A stretch of DNA of 64,000 nucleotides from Sindora glabra (taxonomy: Eukaryota > Streptophyta > Magnoliopsida > Fabales > Fabaceae). The DNA lies in contig CM035235.1 in NCBI GenBank assembly GCA_020226215.1, positions 73,929,283-73,993,282 of the forward strand. The letters are read 5' to 3'. Positions 24,984-38,207 of this stretch are shown piece by piece. The position numbers and the translations under genes are program-made. A model generated the notes under the pieces. That model worked only from the letters and a program-made list of their open reading frames with translations. It did no database searches and was not told the DNA's origin. Position 1 is the stretch's first letter, and each line of letters opens with the position of its first letter.

Positions 24984-26006
24984 GGGGTAATTATATTTTA
25001 CCTATGAAATTTCATTATTTTTCATTTAGTTCACGAGTAATTTTTAGTGTTGTAATTCAATTGTATGTACTTTTAATTATTAATATTTTATTCACCTAAA
25101 TTATTTTTTATCTTAAATTTAACAAAAAAAATTAATGTATATTGCATTCGATCTTTACTTTCCCAAATCTTAATTTAATTTGACATCTATTTAGAATTAA
25201 TTTATTCTTTAGAAATCATATTTGACACTCTCTATTTAATATTTTTGAACTAAATAATAAAAGATAAGTTTCTAATAGAATTATATTTTTTTTAGATAAT
25301 TTAATTTCAAGTGAGCATTAAATTGAGTTAAAATTTGGGATAGTATAAATCATATGCAAACTTCACTTGTTTTGGTGAAAAATATTTTCTATTGAAATAT
25401 AGTTATAAGATTTAGTGGAAGATTATTTTTTAAAAAAATATGACTTTAGAAATTTTTTTAATAAAATTAATAATTTCATCCTAAAATTTTTTAAGATATT
25501 GGCAAAATGGTTCTTGAATTATATAAAGTAATAATTTCATTTCTAAATGATAATTTGTACAAATAATTTAATTTTTTCATATATTAACTTAGAAACAATA
25601 TCATGAATTTATGTAGAAGGATGAAATTATTTATACGGATTATTATTTATAGTTAAAATTATAATTTTATATGATTGAAGGATCATTTTGTCAATATTTG
25701 ATAATTTCAAGAATGAAATTATTAATTTTATTTTTTTATTAAATCAAAAAGTATAGAGACACATGATATTCCTTCATTTAAATATAAGAAAATAAATTTT
25801 TTTTACAAAAATTATTTTTTGAAAAACAAGTAGAATTGTAATGCACGTGAGTTATCTATTAAAATTTGGATGAAAAATAATTTAAATAGGCAAAATGTTA
25901 AGTAGTAAAAGTACAAATGGGTGAATTATGATAATTTAAATTTTAAATTACAAATGAATTAAATGAAAAAGAGCAAAATCACAAATGAATTAAGTGTAAT
26001 TTTTCT
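24984..26006. mobile_element. 1-kb MITE with long terminal inverted repeats
   Basis: The left end (GGGTAATTATATTTTACC...TTTTTCATTTAGTTCA) and the right end read on the minus strand (GAAAAATTACACTTAATTCA...TTTTTCATTTAATTCA) match over roughly 60 bp with the same order of blocks. There is no coding capacity. The interior carries a second foldback element at 25460-25732, so this element is itself a target of insertion. Confidence 0.6.
25460..25732. mobile_element. 273-bp foldback MITE nested in the 1-kb element
   Basis: The two arms are near-perfect inverted copies of about 65 bp: AATAAAATTAATAATTTCAT begins both when read inwards, followed by ATATTG(G/A)CAAAATG and ATTATATAA/ATCATATAA. The loop is AT-rich and non-coding. 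Arm similarity is clearly higher than that of the surrounding element's ends, consistent with a later insertion. Confidence 0.7.
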
Positions 26007-26040
26007 TTTTATTAGTCTAACTTTTGATTACAAAAGTCTT

Positions 26041-27000
26041 AGGATGGCATGTAAATATATAAAATGAGCCAATTGTCTAGCCCCGTAAGTGCAGGGTAAT
26101 CCAAGCCTTAGAAAATGAAGCCCATTTTTAACATAAATTTATGCGGGCATGCGAGCAAGCTCGCACTAGTTAAGCCTACACAGGATCATTAATTTTTTTT
26201 AGTAATTTTTCATTCATTTAAATTTTTTTAATTCAACCCAATTTATAATTTAATATGTACTAGTGTAATATAATTTTTTAAAAACTTATTGACTAATATA
26301 TTATATAAAATAAAAAATTTAATTAATTAATTATAATTTATGAAAAAATAAATATTTTTTAATATATTACTCTAATTTTTTTATTATGAAAGTCTTAAAA
26401 TGGCATGTAAACATGTAAAATGAGCTAATTGCCCGTAAGCTTATGCAAGTCCTTACAAGTGTGGGGGTAATTCGGGCTTTAGAAAATAAAATACATTTTT
26501 AACGTGAGCTTATATGAGTAAGCCCACACCAATTAAGCATGCATAACCTTATTAATTTTTTTTATTTTTTAGTAATTTTTCATGCATTTAAATTTTTTTA
26601 ATGTAACCCAATGTCCAATTTAATATGTAATGGCCTAATCTAATTTTTTTAAAATTTATTTGACTAACCCATCATATAAAATAAAAAATTTAATTAATTA
26701 ATTATAATTTATAAAAAGATAAATATTTTTTAATTTAACTCAATTTAATATTTCATTGAAAATATTTTTCTCAACTTTCAGAGTTTGATTTTTTATTTTT
26801 GTATGTGTTTTGCAATGATTTAATTATTTTTAACAGTAAAAAAAAGAAAAAAAAAAGGCGCAAACTACCCTAGAGCCCCTATAAGCAATTTGTGGTCCCT
26901 TGTAATCTTAACCAATTTTGCCCGTATTTTATACAGAATTATGCAAGCAAACCTATGCGGGTTTAGCTCACCCTATCTCGCCTATCTCATTTTACATCCT
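26041..27000. mobile_element. TIR element with an internally duplicated left half
   Basis: The left end AGGATGGCATGTAAATATA...AAAATGAGCC and the right end read on the minus strand, AGGATGTAAAATGAGATAG, form an imperfect inverted repeat. The left half occurs twice in tandem with a 357-bp period (about 26041-26397 and 26398-26740). Each copy holds a GGCATGTAAA start, a GGGTAAT(C/T)C block, and an identical AAAAATTTAATTAATTAATT tail. Non-coding. Confidence 0.5.
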
Positions 27001-27385
27001 AATTGCGTAGTCCCTTAATTATAGAAAAGTGATTTTAGAGTGCAACTTGCTGTGGTGTAAAGCATTCAAAAGGAGTGTGGGAATACAGGATTAGATCCTC
27101 TTTCTTGCTGACAATTAATAATATTTTTAAGAGAGACCGGAATGTTTTGATTTGCCATACCTATCACATGGGAAATAGGTGTGCCAATTAACTTGTAAAT
27201 TACGAAGCTTTTTCGAAGAATGAGAAGAGGGTATTTTTAAGTCCTCCTATTGAGTTGTAGATATTTATTCTAGTGGATATAATGTGGGCAACAATGACCA
27301 GAATAATTCCTAATTGATTGCCTTTTGCAACTTGTTTTATTTGTCCTTTTTCTCCCCTTCCTTTGAGTTTAGATCCCTTGAATTC

Positions 27386-27433
<48 letters not shown>

Positions 27434-28313
27434 TTATCTGCAAATAAATTTGAAATCACACTTCTTGTCATAATTTTTAAATAATAAATTTAATTTACAA
27501 ATTATTTTAAATTAATTCTAATAAAATAAAATGAATTCGACTTAAAAAATGATTTTAAGGCATAAACTTTTCATTGAATGACCAAAAGGTCAAGGTAGAA
27601 AGAAGAAAATAAAATATTAATATAATAAGAAAATGTCTTGTATATTCAAAATATGCAGGGAATATTGTAGAAAATAATATTTACTAATTTGAGAAGAAAT
27701 TATTTTTTAATTATTATTATTATATCATGTATTCACTCCATTTCTTTTTAAGTATCATTTTTGAAGAAAAATTTTATTTATATTTATCTATTGTTTTCAT
27801 AAATTAAAATTATATTTATTATATTTTTTTAAATATTACTCTTACTATTTAAATAAATGTCAAATAACTTTACTTATTAGTTAATTTTTAGTAGAGGATG
27901 TATTAATAAATTATATCTTATCTTTTCTAAAATTTAGATTATTTATTATCTTTCTTAATTCTTATTCATTAATCCTAAATGAAACTTAAAAAAGAATGGA
28001 TGGAATATTATTTTATTAACCAAAAGGTGTTTAAATCACATTAGAATCCTTACTTATATGAAAAAAAATAAAATAATTTTTTTGGCCAAAAATATCTTTC
28101 AATAAAGCTAACAACCCTTTGCACAATTAACTATGGAACAAGTTGGCCGGGTGTGGTAGAGAAGGAAGTCTTGTTAAATTGTCGTAAATTTACAAAACAA
28201 GAATTATGTCTTGAAGTCGCAAGGAAATTATATTGTGAGTTTCGTAAATTAAAAGGAAATTTGTGCATTGAAATAATTATATAAAACCTGCTTGTTTCCC
28301 CCACTGTCATCCA
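27001..28313. other. Intergenic spacer, no gene recognised
   Basis: AT-rich DNA with an (AAT)n microsatellite at about 27386-27433. I see no coding exon. The last 100 bp before the tRNA are the likely upstream flank of that gene. Confidence 0.45.
27386..27433. repeat. (AAT)n microsatellite
   Basis: About 15 uninterrupted AAT/ATA units, a likely polymorphic marker. Confidence 0.95.
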
Positions 28314-28385
28314 TCCATTGTCGTCCAGCGGTTAGGATGTCTGGCTTTCACCCAGGAGACCCGGGTTCGATTCCCGGCAATGGAA
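28314..28385 (+). tRNA. trnE-UUC: tRNA-Glu (anticodon UUC)
   Basis: The acceptor stem TCCATTG (28314-28320) pairs perfectly with CAATGGA (28378-28384), with discriminator A at 28385. The D-arm is GTCCAGCGGTTAGGAT and the T-arm CCCGGGTTCGATTCCCGG, carrying the B box GGTTCGATTCC. The anticodon loop CTTTCAC has TTC at 28347-28349. No intron and no encoded CCA, as expected for a nuclear plant tRNA. A TTTTT at about 28392-28396 serves as a Pol III terminator. The sequence is close to conserved plant nuclear tRNA-Glu rather than the plastid form. Confidence 0.96.
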
Positions 28386-30092
28386 TCAAATAATTTTTCT
28401 TTGCCACCCAGAAATCACGTCTCTAATAGAGCCTTTTTGACTTTAGGTTTAAAATCTAGCCAAAGTGGACTTAATGAGGGGCCACAGTCCCAGAATTCCT
28501 ATGCCTATCCAATTTTCCTGCAAATTCACATTAAGCCAAAATAGACTTTGACCTTTAACCATTAACCCAAAATGGACTTTTACCATATCATATGTAGCCA
28601 AATTGGACTTCTACCTAAACTATCTTTCCCCTTTCAAAACTCTGGAGCAGTAGGCGTCAGCATTCTGACACGTCCTATTAATCATGATGTCATTGAAAAT
28701 TTAACCAATATGATATGAAGTCACTTTACTATTTAATTCGACAAGTAAACCTGGCCATAACTTATATGTCCATCAATAGTAGATATTTCTGTGATTTCTT
28801 GGTGCTTGGCTTGCGCATTGATGTTCCGGTAATTGGCCAGACTTCGATACAAATAAGCAATCAATGCACCACCTATTGTGCTGCATTTAACCTCTATGAG
28901 AGACACATCTTCTGATTATATGATTTCATTTGAAGTAATGATTTTCACACACCATCACACATGCTATTATTTTTATTTAGGAAGTTATTTCATTACTACT
29001 AGTTACTTATCATTTATTAAAAAATTACCATCAAATTATTATTAGAGTTTATAAAAGTTACTTTTAGTGTGTACAGTAATATAAATATATCTTTATTTTT
29101 TTATTTGTTCACAAGTTTCAAGCAACTCACAAACAACGGTTAGCTTGATTACATATCCTTTTTATTTATAGGAAAATACTACTTACACTCATTTTTTAAA
29201 AAGTCAACATTCATTCCTATTTAATAAATAATAAAATTTATAAAATTGTAAATCTTAGGAAAAAGTGAAAGTAACATTTATCCTTATTTTAAAAGTTGAG
29301 CCAACCTATATTAATCGTTGAATTCAGATGACAGAATGAGTAGAGAGAAAGGAGAGACATGATTACAATTCTACCTCCCTCAAATATATAGGGCACTCAT
29401 TTTTGCTTTAAACGTAAGAAAAAGGCTACACAAATTTGTCCACGACCGATTATGGTCTGCTCCGTAATTAATTAAATATATGCTAGTACATTACAACATC
29501 CTTGGCTTTCTCGATTTCTGGCAATTACAAATTACAATTCGCAATTGCTAATAAATAAAACAGATAGTAAACAAAACATTAAAGTGAGTTCCCTTTATTA
29601 GAATAATAACAAAACCAATTTTAAAACTTCTCCTAACAACTTAAATTTCTAGGATAATTGACACTCGATGCGGCAGACTTATTGGATACCTGACACATAA
29701 TTCAAAGCGCTATACCCTTATGATTACAATTTAGCAAATTGTAGGAACTACTGTTGTTCCATAATAATGAATACATGTCAATACGGGCCGCCATGTACGG
29801 CACACCATGGTTGACGACATTAGAGCGTAAATAGGACAAGCAACCTGAGAGCTAATGAAATTCAGTTAAATATGCTTGAACATGATATTACAGTCATTTA
29901 ATTTGGTATTTTTTTATCTGTCTCAAACAAAATTGCAACACTAAAACTATCGATAGGATTTGTGATAAAAACCTAAGGAAAAAAGAACGACGAGGATAAT
30001 CCAAGGCCTATGTTGGTACTTATGGAGTATAAAAACAACAACAACAGTAAAGAAAAATGTTCAGTGCTGGGCAAAATGAGAGGCAGTCATGG
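28386..30092. other. Spacer and 3' flank of the transporter gene
   Basis: 28440-28620 contains four loose repeats of the type GCCAAA(N)TGGACTT, with no clear origin. The rest is AT-rich. The transporter's 3' UTR must lie just left of 30093, but its end is not defined. No other gene seen. Confidence 0.4.
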
Positions 30093-33000
30093 CTATCTTT
30101 GCAGCTTTCCAATAGAGTGCAGATAAATTGCAACAGACACAATCCTGCAAACAGAAACGAATGAGATTTCATTTCAGAGATGAGAACAAAAGAACGAATA
30201 ACACCCATGAACATTTTGAAGTATTAAGTACTGGTTAAATGCTATTAGACCATAGATATCAAAATGCGGCGATCCTTGCTAAATTTAATGCAACTTTAGC
30301 ATCATGAAACAGATTCATCAAAATCACGGAACTTTTGACATTTCAATTTCAGTTGTTGATACCATGATAAACGACGTTCTCTCCTAATCCCTCCCAGGAC
30401 CTATCCCTTTTCTAATGAGAAAAACCCATTCCATTTCCTACCCCCTTTAACAGGTTCAAGATCCCATTGGCATTGATGTAAAGTGCAAACCCCAAAAGTT
30501 GATGTTTCATGCAGATCTCCATTCCATGTGTGTTCAGACTCAGCAAAAGAGAAGAAAATCCCAACTCTTCCATAATACATATAGCAAGCAGGGAAGCACA
30601 TTTAGGGTATAAGTAAAGCAGCTTACGTTGTGCCAAGGAAGAAGGCAAGGGAAAGATGGAAATTAAAAAGGAAGACAGAAACAATTGCTGTGAGAAGCAT
30701 CGCCACTGAAGTAGAATAAACCTGCATAAAGTCAGGAGCTTAAGCAAGAATTTAATTCTACTTAAAAAGAAAAATCATGTCTAAATCAGGGTATATCACA
30801 CTAAACTAAGGATCACACGCTTTAGTAAAAATTATAAACAAAAGCTCGACCATACAATCCTAATTCAACAAAATCTTACATGGTTTTAACACAACATTTT
30901 AATCCATTTGTCAGACTAATATATGATAACAAATTAACAACATAAAACATTGTAGTCAAATTATAAAAGATTGCATGAGTTTACAATCCTAATTCAAAAT
31001 TTTCTTGCATACAACTCAAAAAATAATAAACAAAAAACAAAAAAACATGGCCTTAAGTTCCAAATACAAAAAATAAAAGGATGACTTTGGATCCAATAAT
31101 AAGTTCTATCAGAAGAATAACACCAATTATAAGTTTTAAGGAAAACTTCTGAATTTTTTTTTTTATTTATCTAAAAGCTGGAGTTAATCAGAAAAAGAAA
31201 TCCTTTTAAAACAAGAATCCATGGCTATCCTAACCAACCAGAGTCGTGCAATTTAATCCAAGAACTGCAGTGCCAAATTTTAGCAACACATATAAATATG
31301 ACATACATATCTCAAAACACATGCAGTCATATATCCACATCTTACCTTGACAATGTTATCAGCATACTTCATTACCATTGAAACAGCAATACCGCTGCAT
31401 ATAAAAACAGCCATGTATGCACAACAGGAAAGTAAAAAAGTTAAATAATGTAAATAATCAAATGACTAGGGCATTAATTCGTATTTGTTTTCTAAACCTT
31501 TAATTGCATTTGCTAATCTGCAGTTACATCTTATTGAAATTCAGTCATAGCCTTAATGTCATTCACCTCTTCACCTTTGAGATTCACATCAGGAGTAAAA
31601 TTTAAATGAAAGGCAGAAGACAATTAAAAGAAAAGAAATGAACTTGGTGGATCACCTAGCTTTTCTAGTGGCAATTCAACCCGTTAAAAGTATTTAAAAA
31701 AAAAAGAGGGGGGGGGGGGGCATTTCAAGTATTTCTGTCCATAAGTGAAATGCATGCCATCAAATGGATGCACAAAATTAAGTATTAATAGTAATTAAGG
31801 CAAGACATGAAGTTGATCCAGAAACATAACATACCTGAGCGCATGATTGAGAATCATGAGAACAGTAATTAATGAATATCCATGGAAGAATCCCCTAAGT
31901 ATGCAGTAAAAGATATCAGGCATATATTGTTGATAAGACAATGTAGCCTTACTCTAAAACAATTAGGCAAGTCTATTCCCTGTGCAAAAGATATTGGTAA
32001 ACAAAATCTACCTGGAAATATACATATGCTTCCAAAAAAAAAATTCACATAAAACATGTACATAATAAGTATTATCTTATCTAGAGGAAAGATGATTTTC
32101 ATTCAAAAACTAACTCAAGAAAATAAGGGAAAATAGTAGGAACTATGCGGACATCAAAACAAAGTGTGAAAATAGGATCAGATTGAAGAACTCAACGTAC
32201 TTGTTCATCACTGCATCAAAATCTTGAATAAATATTGCTATAGCATTGAAGGCCATCCCAAAGATATACAACCAGAAGTTCTGGACATTTATGTTTCGTG
32301 AAGGGCGCTTTTTAATAATAGCCTGTCAAAATTACAAAAAAATAATAAACCATAACAACAACAATAATAAGTATTAAAGAGAAATTGGCAACAATCCTCA
32401 ATTTTGACATTTGGGAGAATGCTCTAATAAATTAGTTACAGAGCTCAAAATCCTTACTTTAAGGAGGCTATCCATTGTTGGATCAAATTTACTTAAGCAT
32501 TAGTAGAGATTCATTAGCAAATTAATTCATTTGCATTTGATGTGACAGTTGCAATGCTAAACAACTGAGCTGCACCAGCCTAATTAAAAAGTATTCACCT
32601 CGGTGTATACTCCTGCAAAACCACTCAAAAGTGCCATGACCTGCAAAGGAATTACTTGTCATGATATAATACTTCCAAGCTATACTAGTATACATTACTC
32701 TTTCTTTTCCAATGAGAAAGAAGAAAAATTGTTAACTCACAATTGCCATCACCCAACCTTGAAATGTAGTTTGAAGAACATGATCAGAACTGTAAAATAA
32801 TGCCATTTGCAAGATAAATCAATAAAAAATATATAAATTAAACATCTAATGAAGACTATATTGAGGGGGAAAAAAGGGAGAAAAATGCTTTGATCCCTTC
32901 TTATCATGCATGGTGCATGCAATTAGCTTTTAAATGATTATGAGTGCTCTGTGGAGTTGCAGTTACGCTTACTCCATTTAATTACGTATCATTCACAACT

Positions 33001-35654
33001 CATTAAATGCTTTGTAATGTAGTATGAAGAACACACTCAGAACTGTAAAATAATACCATTTACAAAGATAAATCTATTAAGTATATATCAATTAAACTTC
33101 TAAAGAAGATTGTACAGGAGCCAAAAAAAAAAAAAAGGGCCAGCAGATGAATGCTTCGATCCCCCTATAATCATGCACGGCACATGCAAGGAGCTTTTAA
33201 ATGATTATCACAGTGTTCTTGCAAAGTTGCAGTTATGCTTACTCCAATTCACTATTCATCATTCATAACTCAAAAATTTCTATGGCATTATACATGATTA
33301 GCATGTATATCGGGTGGGAACATCAACAGAACAGGTACAAGGGATGGTAGCATATCAAGCTTGCATCACTTACCTTGGATTCAACTGGGCAGTGGTGCAC
33401 CCAGCACAGAGTAGAATAAAAGCAGCCCACTGGATCTCACTTAACCTGTAATATAAAATAAGCTCATGCTCAATAACCTGAGGGGCCATGACCAAAGGTG
33501 ATATAATCAATCTTATTAAATAGTAGATGATTCTTCATTAGGCATAAATAATTCATTGTCAGCACCAACATGAAAGAAAAATAGCAGTATTCATGCCCCT
33601 AGAAATTTCCACATCTAGTGAACAAAAGTAACAGTAAGACTGTAAGAGGGAACAGGAAAAGGAGGCAGACAGTACTGGGAATTTTTCTTATCCATTTGCA
33701 TTGACATTAAAACATCAGTTCATTTTTGTTGAAAGGATATTCCAAAACACCTTCTTTTAATTTTTTTTTTTTTGAAAAAAAAGGAATAGTTGACCTACCT
33801 TTTCTTAAGTATGATTCTGTACAGAACACCAGTACTGATAATGTTTAAGTTCTTTAGTATCTGATAACCAGGAGCATCTACATATGCAAAAATGTAATAC
33901 TGCCATCAAATTGAAGAGTGTATATGATTAGATTTTGGAAAGCAAAAAGATATTTATCACATTGAACAAGTTTAATATTTTCCCATGATAACAAACAAAA
34001 CCAACCTGAAGCAAATTTTTGACAAGGTAAAGTGCTGCTGGAATGGGATACACTATTACTTCATCTAATGTTGTAGACAACCTAGTTTGAAGCCACAATA
34101 TATTTAGTTATTAAATCTCATTTAAAATCAAGCACCAATGAAAAAAGAGAGAGATAAAGCATTGTAACATGAGATTGAAAATACTCAAACACCAAATCAC
34201 TAACAGGAAAATTTTGAGCTAGTGTGCCAACTAACCAACTCAGAATAATAACAAGCATTCACGCCCAATCCAGGTTCTCAGGGATTTTTCTACTCATGGA
34301 GATCTCTATTCAAATCCACAAAGGCCCTAACCCTGAATTCTTCAGTTAGACTACCACCCTCGCCCCAAATCCTAGAAAGGGGAAGATGATTCAGACCAAC
34401 ATAGCATACCACCAAAAACCCTTCTATTCTTTTTCTCAAATGTAAGAAAATAATGCTGAAGCAATCTATAAATTTATTTTGTCCATCAAAAGCTATCTCA
34501 TTTAATCATATGATTTTGATTTTTAATTCCCCATGTTTACTTGTCTACTGCAAGGTAATCAGTTGTTTATCAAATTCACAGGGTGAACAGCCAACATTTC
34601 ACTCCTTATTCAGTTTTCTGCCAGGTGTGTAAAAAAAAAGTACCATGTTAGAGCATAGCAGAAAAGAAATTAAAATCGTAAAAGACAAAGGTCACCTGTT
34701 ATCATCAGTCACACCTTCGTTTTTCCATATTCTTCCCAAGACCGTGAGGGATATTGCACATTTCAAAGTCTCCACCTATAATTAAAAGAGTAATCATGCT
34801 CATCTTTAAATAAATTAAATAAAGCAGCATTTAATCTCTAAGATGAACAACCTCACATCAAAGATAAATAGTAGCCACCCAATGATTAGAAAGTTTATAA
34901 AATCATTCCGTACTAAATAAGAGGGCATACTATATACTCACCATAAAATTTGCAGTAGTGACACTATACTCATACTTGCCAGCTCTCTTGGACCAGACGA
35001 TAAGGATAGCTTGTGAACTTGTGAGCACAGTCAATGCAAGTGTGACAAGTGACCTATTTTAACACAAATAGAAACTAAGAAATAAAATAATGGTTCATCA
35101 CATTATTTTACCCTCCTCCACAGGGGAAAAAAAATTGGCCACAGAAATTGTGATTATAGTAAGAACAAAGGCTCATACTTGCGTTTCCACTTTGCCCTCT
35201 CCAATTTAGTTTCCCCGATATTGGACAAATTGTTAGCTGGAATAATAGATACAATACAAAAGCTATCAATTAGGAAAGCAGAGAAAATGGAAAGAAGATA
35301 GATTTGAACGCAACTGAAAGTTGCAGCATTGTCAGAGTTAGTTAAGATTTAAGTTTAAAACATAACAGTACCTAATGACACCGAAAGTGGTTTTGCACGT
35401 AAACTCTCAACGTCATCAACGGCCGGATCCCTATCTTCGTCCTTCAACAACAGTTATGTAGCAATACATAAATTGAGAAATGCTTCGAAATCAAGACAAT
35501 TCATGAAGGAAGGAAGCAAACAAAATCCCTTGAAATGGAGAGAGAATTGTTGAGCAAATGTAATGGCAGAAAGTAGAGATCAGATTGAGGGAAGCAACAG
35601 CAGAATTACTGAAAATGTAAAACTAACCTCGTCTTTGATTTTTCTGTAGTCCAT
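30093..35654 (-). CDS. CSTLP: CMP-sialic-acid-transporter-like nucleotide-sugar transporter (15 exons, 354 aa)
   Basis: Exons, reading leftwards: 35654-35628, 35441-35372, 35236-35179, 35053-34942, 34775-34696, 34081-34006, 33899-33799, 33445-33374, 32789-32741, 32640-32599, 32322-32201, 31894-31835, 31394-31346, 30721-30627, 30144-30093. All introns are GT..AG and phases are continuous (1065 nt with TAG). The protein closely matches the Arabidopsis At2g43240/At4g35335 type. It has a short acidic N-terminus (MDYRKIKDE), then about ten membrane segments of the SLC35A/NST family. Conserved blocks are LTSSQAILIVWSKRAGKYEY, YVDAPGYQILKNLNI, LLSGFAGVYTEAIIKKRPSR and VMKYADNIVKVYSTS. Such proteins exchange a nucleotide sugar for NMP across the Golgi membrane. 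Plants are not known to use sialic acid, so the real substrate is open (a related CMP sugar such as CMP-Kdo has been suggested). The exon 8/9 intron carries a duplicated piece of exon 9. Confidence 0.95.
31709..31720. repeat. Poly-G tract in a transporter intron
   Basis: An uninterrupted G run directly after an A-rich run. Similar runs occur at about 35831-35843 and 41026-41035. Real length may differ, because such tracts are error-prone in sequencing. Confidence 0.8.
32757..33258 (-). repeat. 253-bp tandem duplication including part of exon 9
   Basis: Copy 1 (about 32757-33005) includes the first about 33 nt of transporter exon 9 and its upstream intron. Copy 2 (about 33010-33258) repeats it at an offset of 253 bp: the exon 9 acceptor at 32789 corresponds to 33042. 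Both copies share GAACTGTAAAATAAT, an A/G-rich run, CTTTTAAATGATTAT and GTTGCAGTTA. Divergence is modest, so the duplication is not very recent. Confidence 0.85.
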
Positions 35655-38207
35655 TCCTTTCTTCTTCCTTCGGCTATTTACACTCCCGAGTTACCAGAGT
35701 GAGAGATCTCCAGTTTTTCTCCAGTAACTTGGCTATACGACTTCAATCAATTGTCAATTGTAATTTCTGAAGATCTGTGTCTGTAATCTCCTCTTACGAT
35801 TATCAAAACATCTAGAAAATTGAAGAAAAAGGGGGGGGGGGGGCATAATTCTTCTATTTTAATTTTTGGGGTGGTACTACAGTACTGATCATGTGTTTTT
35901 TTCCTTCTTGCTGCGGTTTCCCATTAATGGACCGAGCCCAACAACATAATAATGGGCCTGTAATGAAAATCTGCGTACCACGAGTTCTTCTCCAAGAGCT
36001 CAACTGAGTACAGCCTTCCAAATACGGGCTCTTCGAAAAAGCCACAGACAGGAATGGACCAAGAGACTGCCTGGTTTAACTGGCGGAAGGGAAAGGAATT
36101 ATTAAAAGAAAATTGGGGGCAAAGAGGATAAATATTTTATAGTTGTTTATTTTGTTTGGTTAAAAAAAATATCTCCCAGATTCTGTCAATATTTAGTGAG
36201 TCGAGGGAAAGTTAATTTATTTTTATAATTATTATTTTATTATTATTTTACTAGTACTATTATTGCTATTATTCATATTTTATTTTTATTATTTATTTCA
36301 TTATTTACTAATAATAATATTTATATTATTATTTATTATTTTATTATTAATTATTATGATTTTATTTTCCCTTTTACTATTTTATTATTATTAATATTTA
36401 TCATTACTATGTTATTAATATTAATACTATTAAAAATTTTATTATATATATTATTATAAAAAAAATTATTATTTATATTAGTATTTTATTATAATTACTA
36501 TTAATATTAATTATTTATTAAGTTTTTATTATTATTATCATCATCATCATTATTATTATTAAAAATGATAAATTTAAAACTTAGAACGATGAAAATGGAT
36601 TCCTCGAAAAATAAGAAGAATCATTATTACCTCATTTAAGTAATTTCATTAGGAAATAATGAAGAAAGAAAATAAATTTTTTCTAAACTAAATATATACA
36701 ATTAGAATGAAAATCATACATTTTCTTTCTTTTTTCTGATTACCTAAATCAAATGACCTAAGAATATAAAGAATACACTACAATGATGTTATTATTTTGA
36801 ATATTATTTATATTTGATTAAAATAGTAGAAATCAGTCAAACAAATTAGTTACATACATAAATAAGATTCAGTGTTCGACTCGCAAGTGTATCATATCGC
36901 CCCAATCTCAATTCTAAAAAACAAAAAAGTAAATTAGATATAAATATCATAAGAACTACCTAACAATACCATTTGCATATCAAGAAAACATCATGCCTCT
37001 TTACATGACTTTAAAATATTCCTTCAATATCACAAAGCACATTTAATACATAAATATACCTTAATTAATCAATTATACTTGATTCCATAATTAAAAAATG
37101 AAATTTAGGCAAGGAAATTGATTCTAGACCTTCAATAATTGTCTTTAAGTCCTAAACTGATTTAGGTCATTTAATTTATTTTTGAAAATTTTGAATTGAT
37201 TCAGTGCAAGCTATTAGTCTCTAACCTCCACTAAATTGATTCATCAATTTATTCAACTTACTCGAGTATTAGTTTTAGAAGGGGTGAATTGATTCATTAA
37301 TTAATTTAGTATTATAATTTTTACATATGGGCCTCATAAATTAATTCACCAATAAATTTTTGCATTTTTCTAAAAAAAATTATTGTTCATTCATGCAAAA
37401 ACTTATCCTAATCTCATTCTACATGCATTTCAATTCAATTTAAACACTATCAAGCATAAAATAACATTATAGGCCCTCAAATTATTAAGAAATGCATATT
37501 AAATGTCACATTACAATTCTCATCATTACTTTATGTATATTTAAACAAAACCTAGCCTAATATTAAACAAATTATGCAGTTCACACCATTTTTAGATAAA
37601 ATGTTTGCTAATTGATTATAGGGAAAATAATTAACGGAGAGTTTAAGAGTTAATTTATTCCTAAACATCCAAAATTAAGGAATTTAGGGTTAGGCTTCAA
37701 AGTATCACTTGTTTCCTTAAAAAAAACCTAATCATTAAAAGAATTAAAAGGAGAAAAAGAAGGAATTGCAACAAGATTAAAGTGGAAAGATCTTTGTTTT
37801 GCTTGGTCTTAAAGAGGATGGAATTCTTGCTTAGAAACTTAGAAAAGAGAGGAGGTTTGTGTTTGGAGGAGAAAAAAAATGAAATGTGAAGGTAGGTTGG
37901 AAAATAAGATAAGAAATTACCTCAAGGCAATTTGGATTACCTTTTTAAATCTTTCATAACTTATATATTTATTTTTAATCACATTTAACCTTACATTACT
38001 TTTATTTATTTATAAACCAAGCTTTCATGAAGAGTAAATTTTACACTCACATATTTTATAATTATTTAGGGCTATTAGTATACATGAGCATTATTTTAAT
38101 TTATATAAACTCTTTTACATCTTTTCTTATACCTGCATTATAAATTATATAGGTAGTCTAAACCTATTGACTCAACCTATTTTCAATTCGTTAACACAAT
38201 TTGACTT
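35655..38207. other. Transporter promoter region and AT-rich spacer
   Basis: 35655-36100 is the likely 5' UTR and promoter of the transporter, with a poly-G tract near 35835. From about 36200 to 36560 the sequence is an imperfect (ATT/TTA)n low-complexity block. 36800-38200 is AT-rich with no coding exon that I recognise. Confidence 0.4.

Noticed and set aside
30401..30747. Long minus-strand frames of 66 and 111 codons over transporter exon 14
   Set aside because: They are read-throughs of the exon into the flanking introns, or its other frames, not separate genes.
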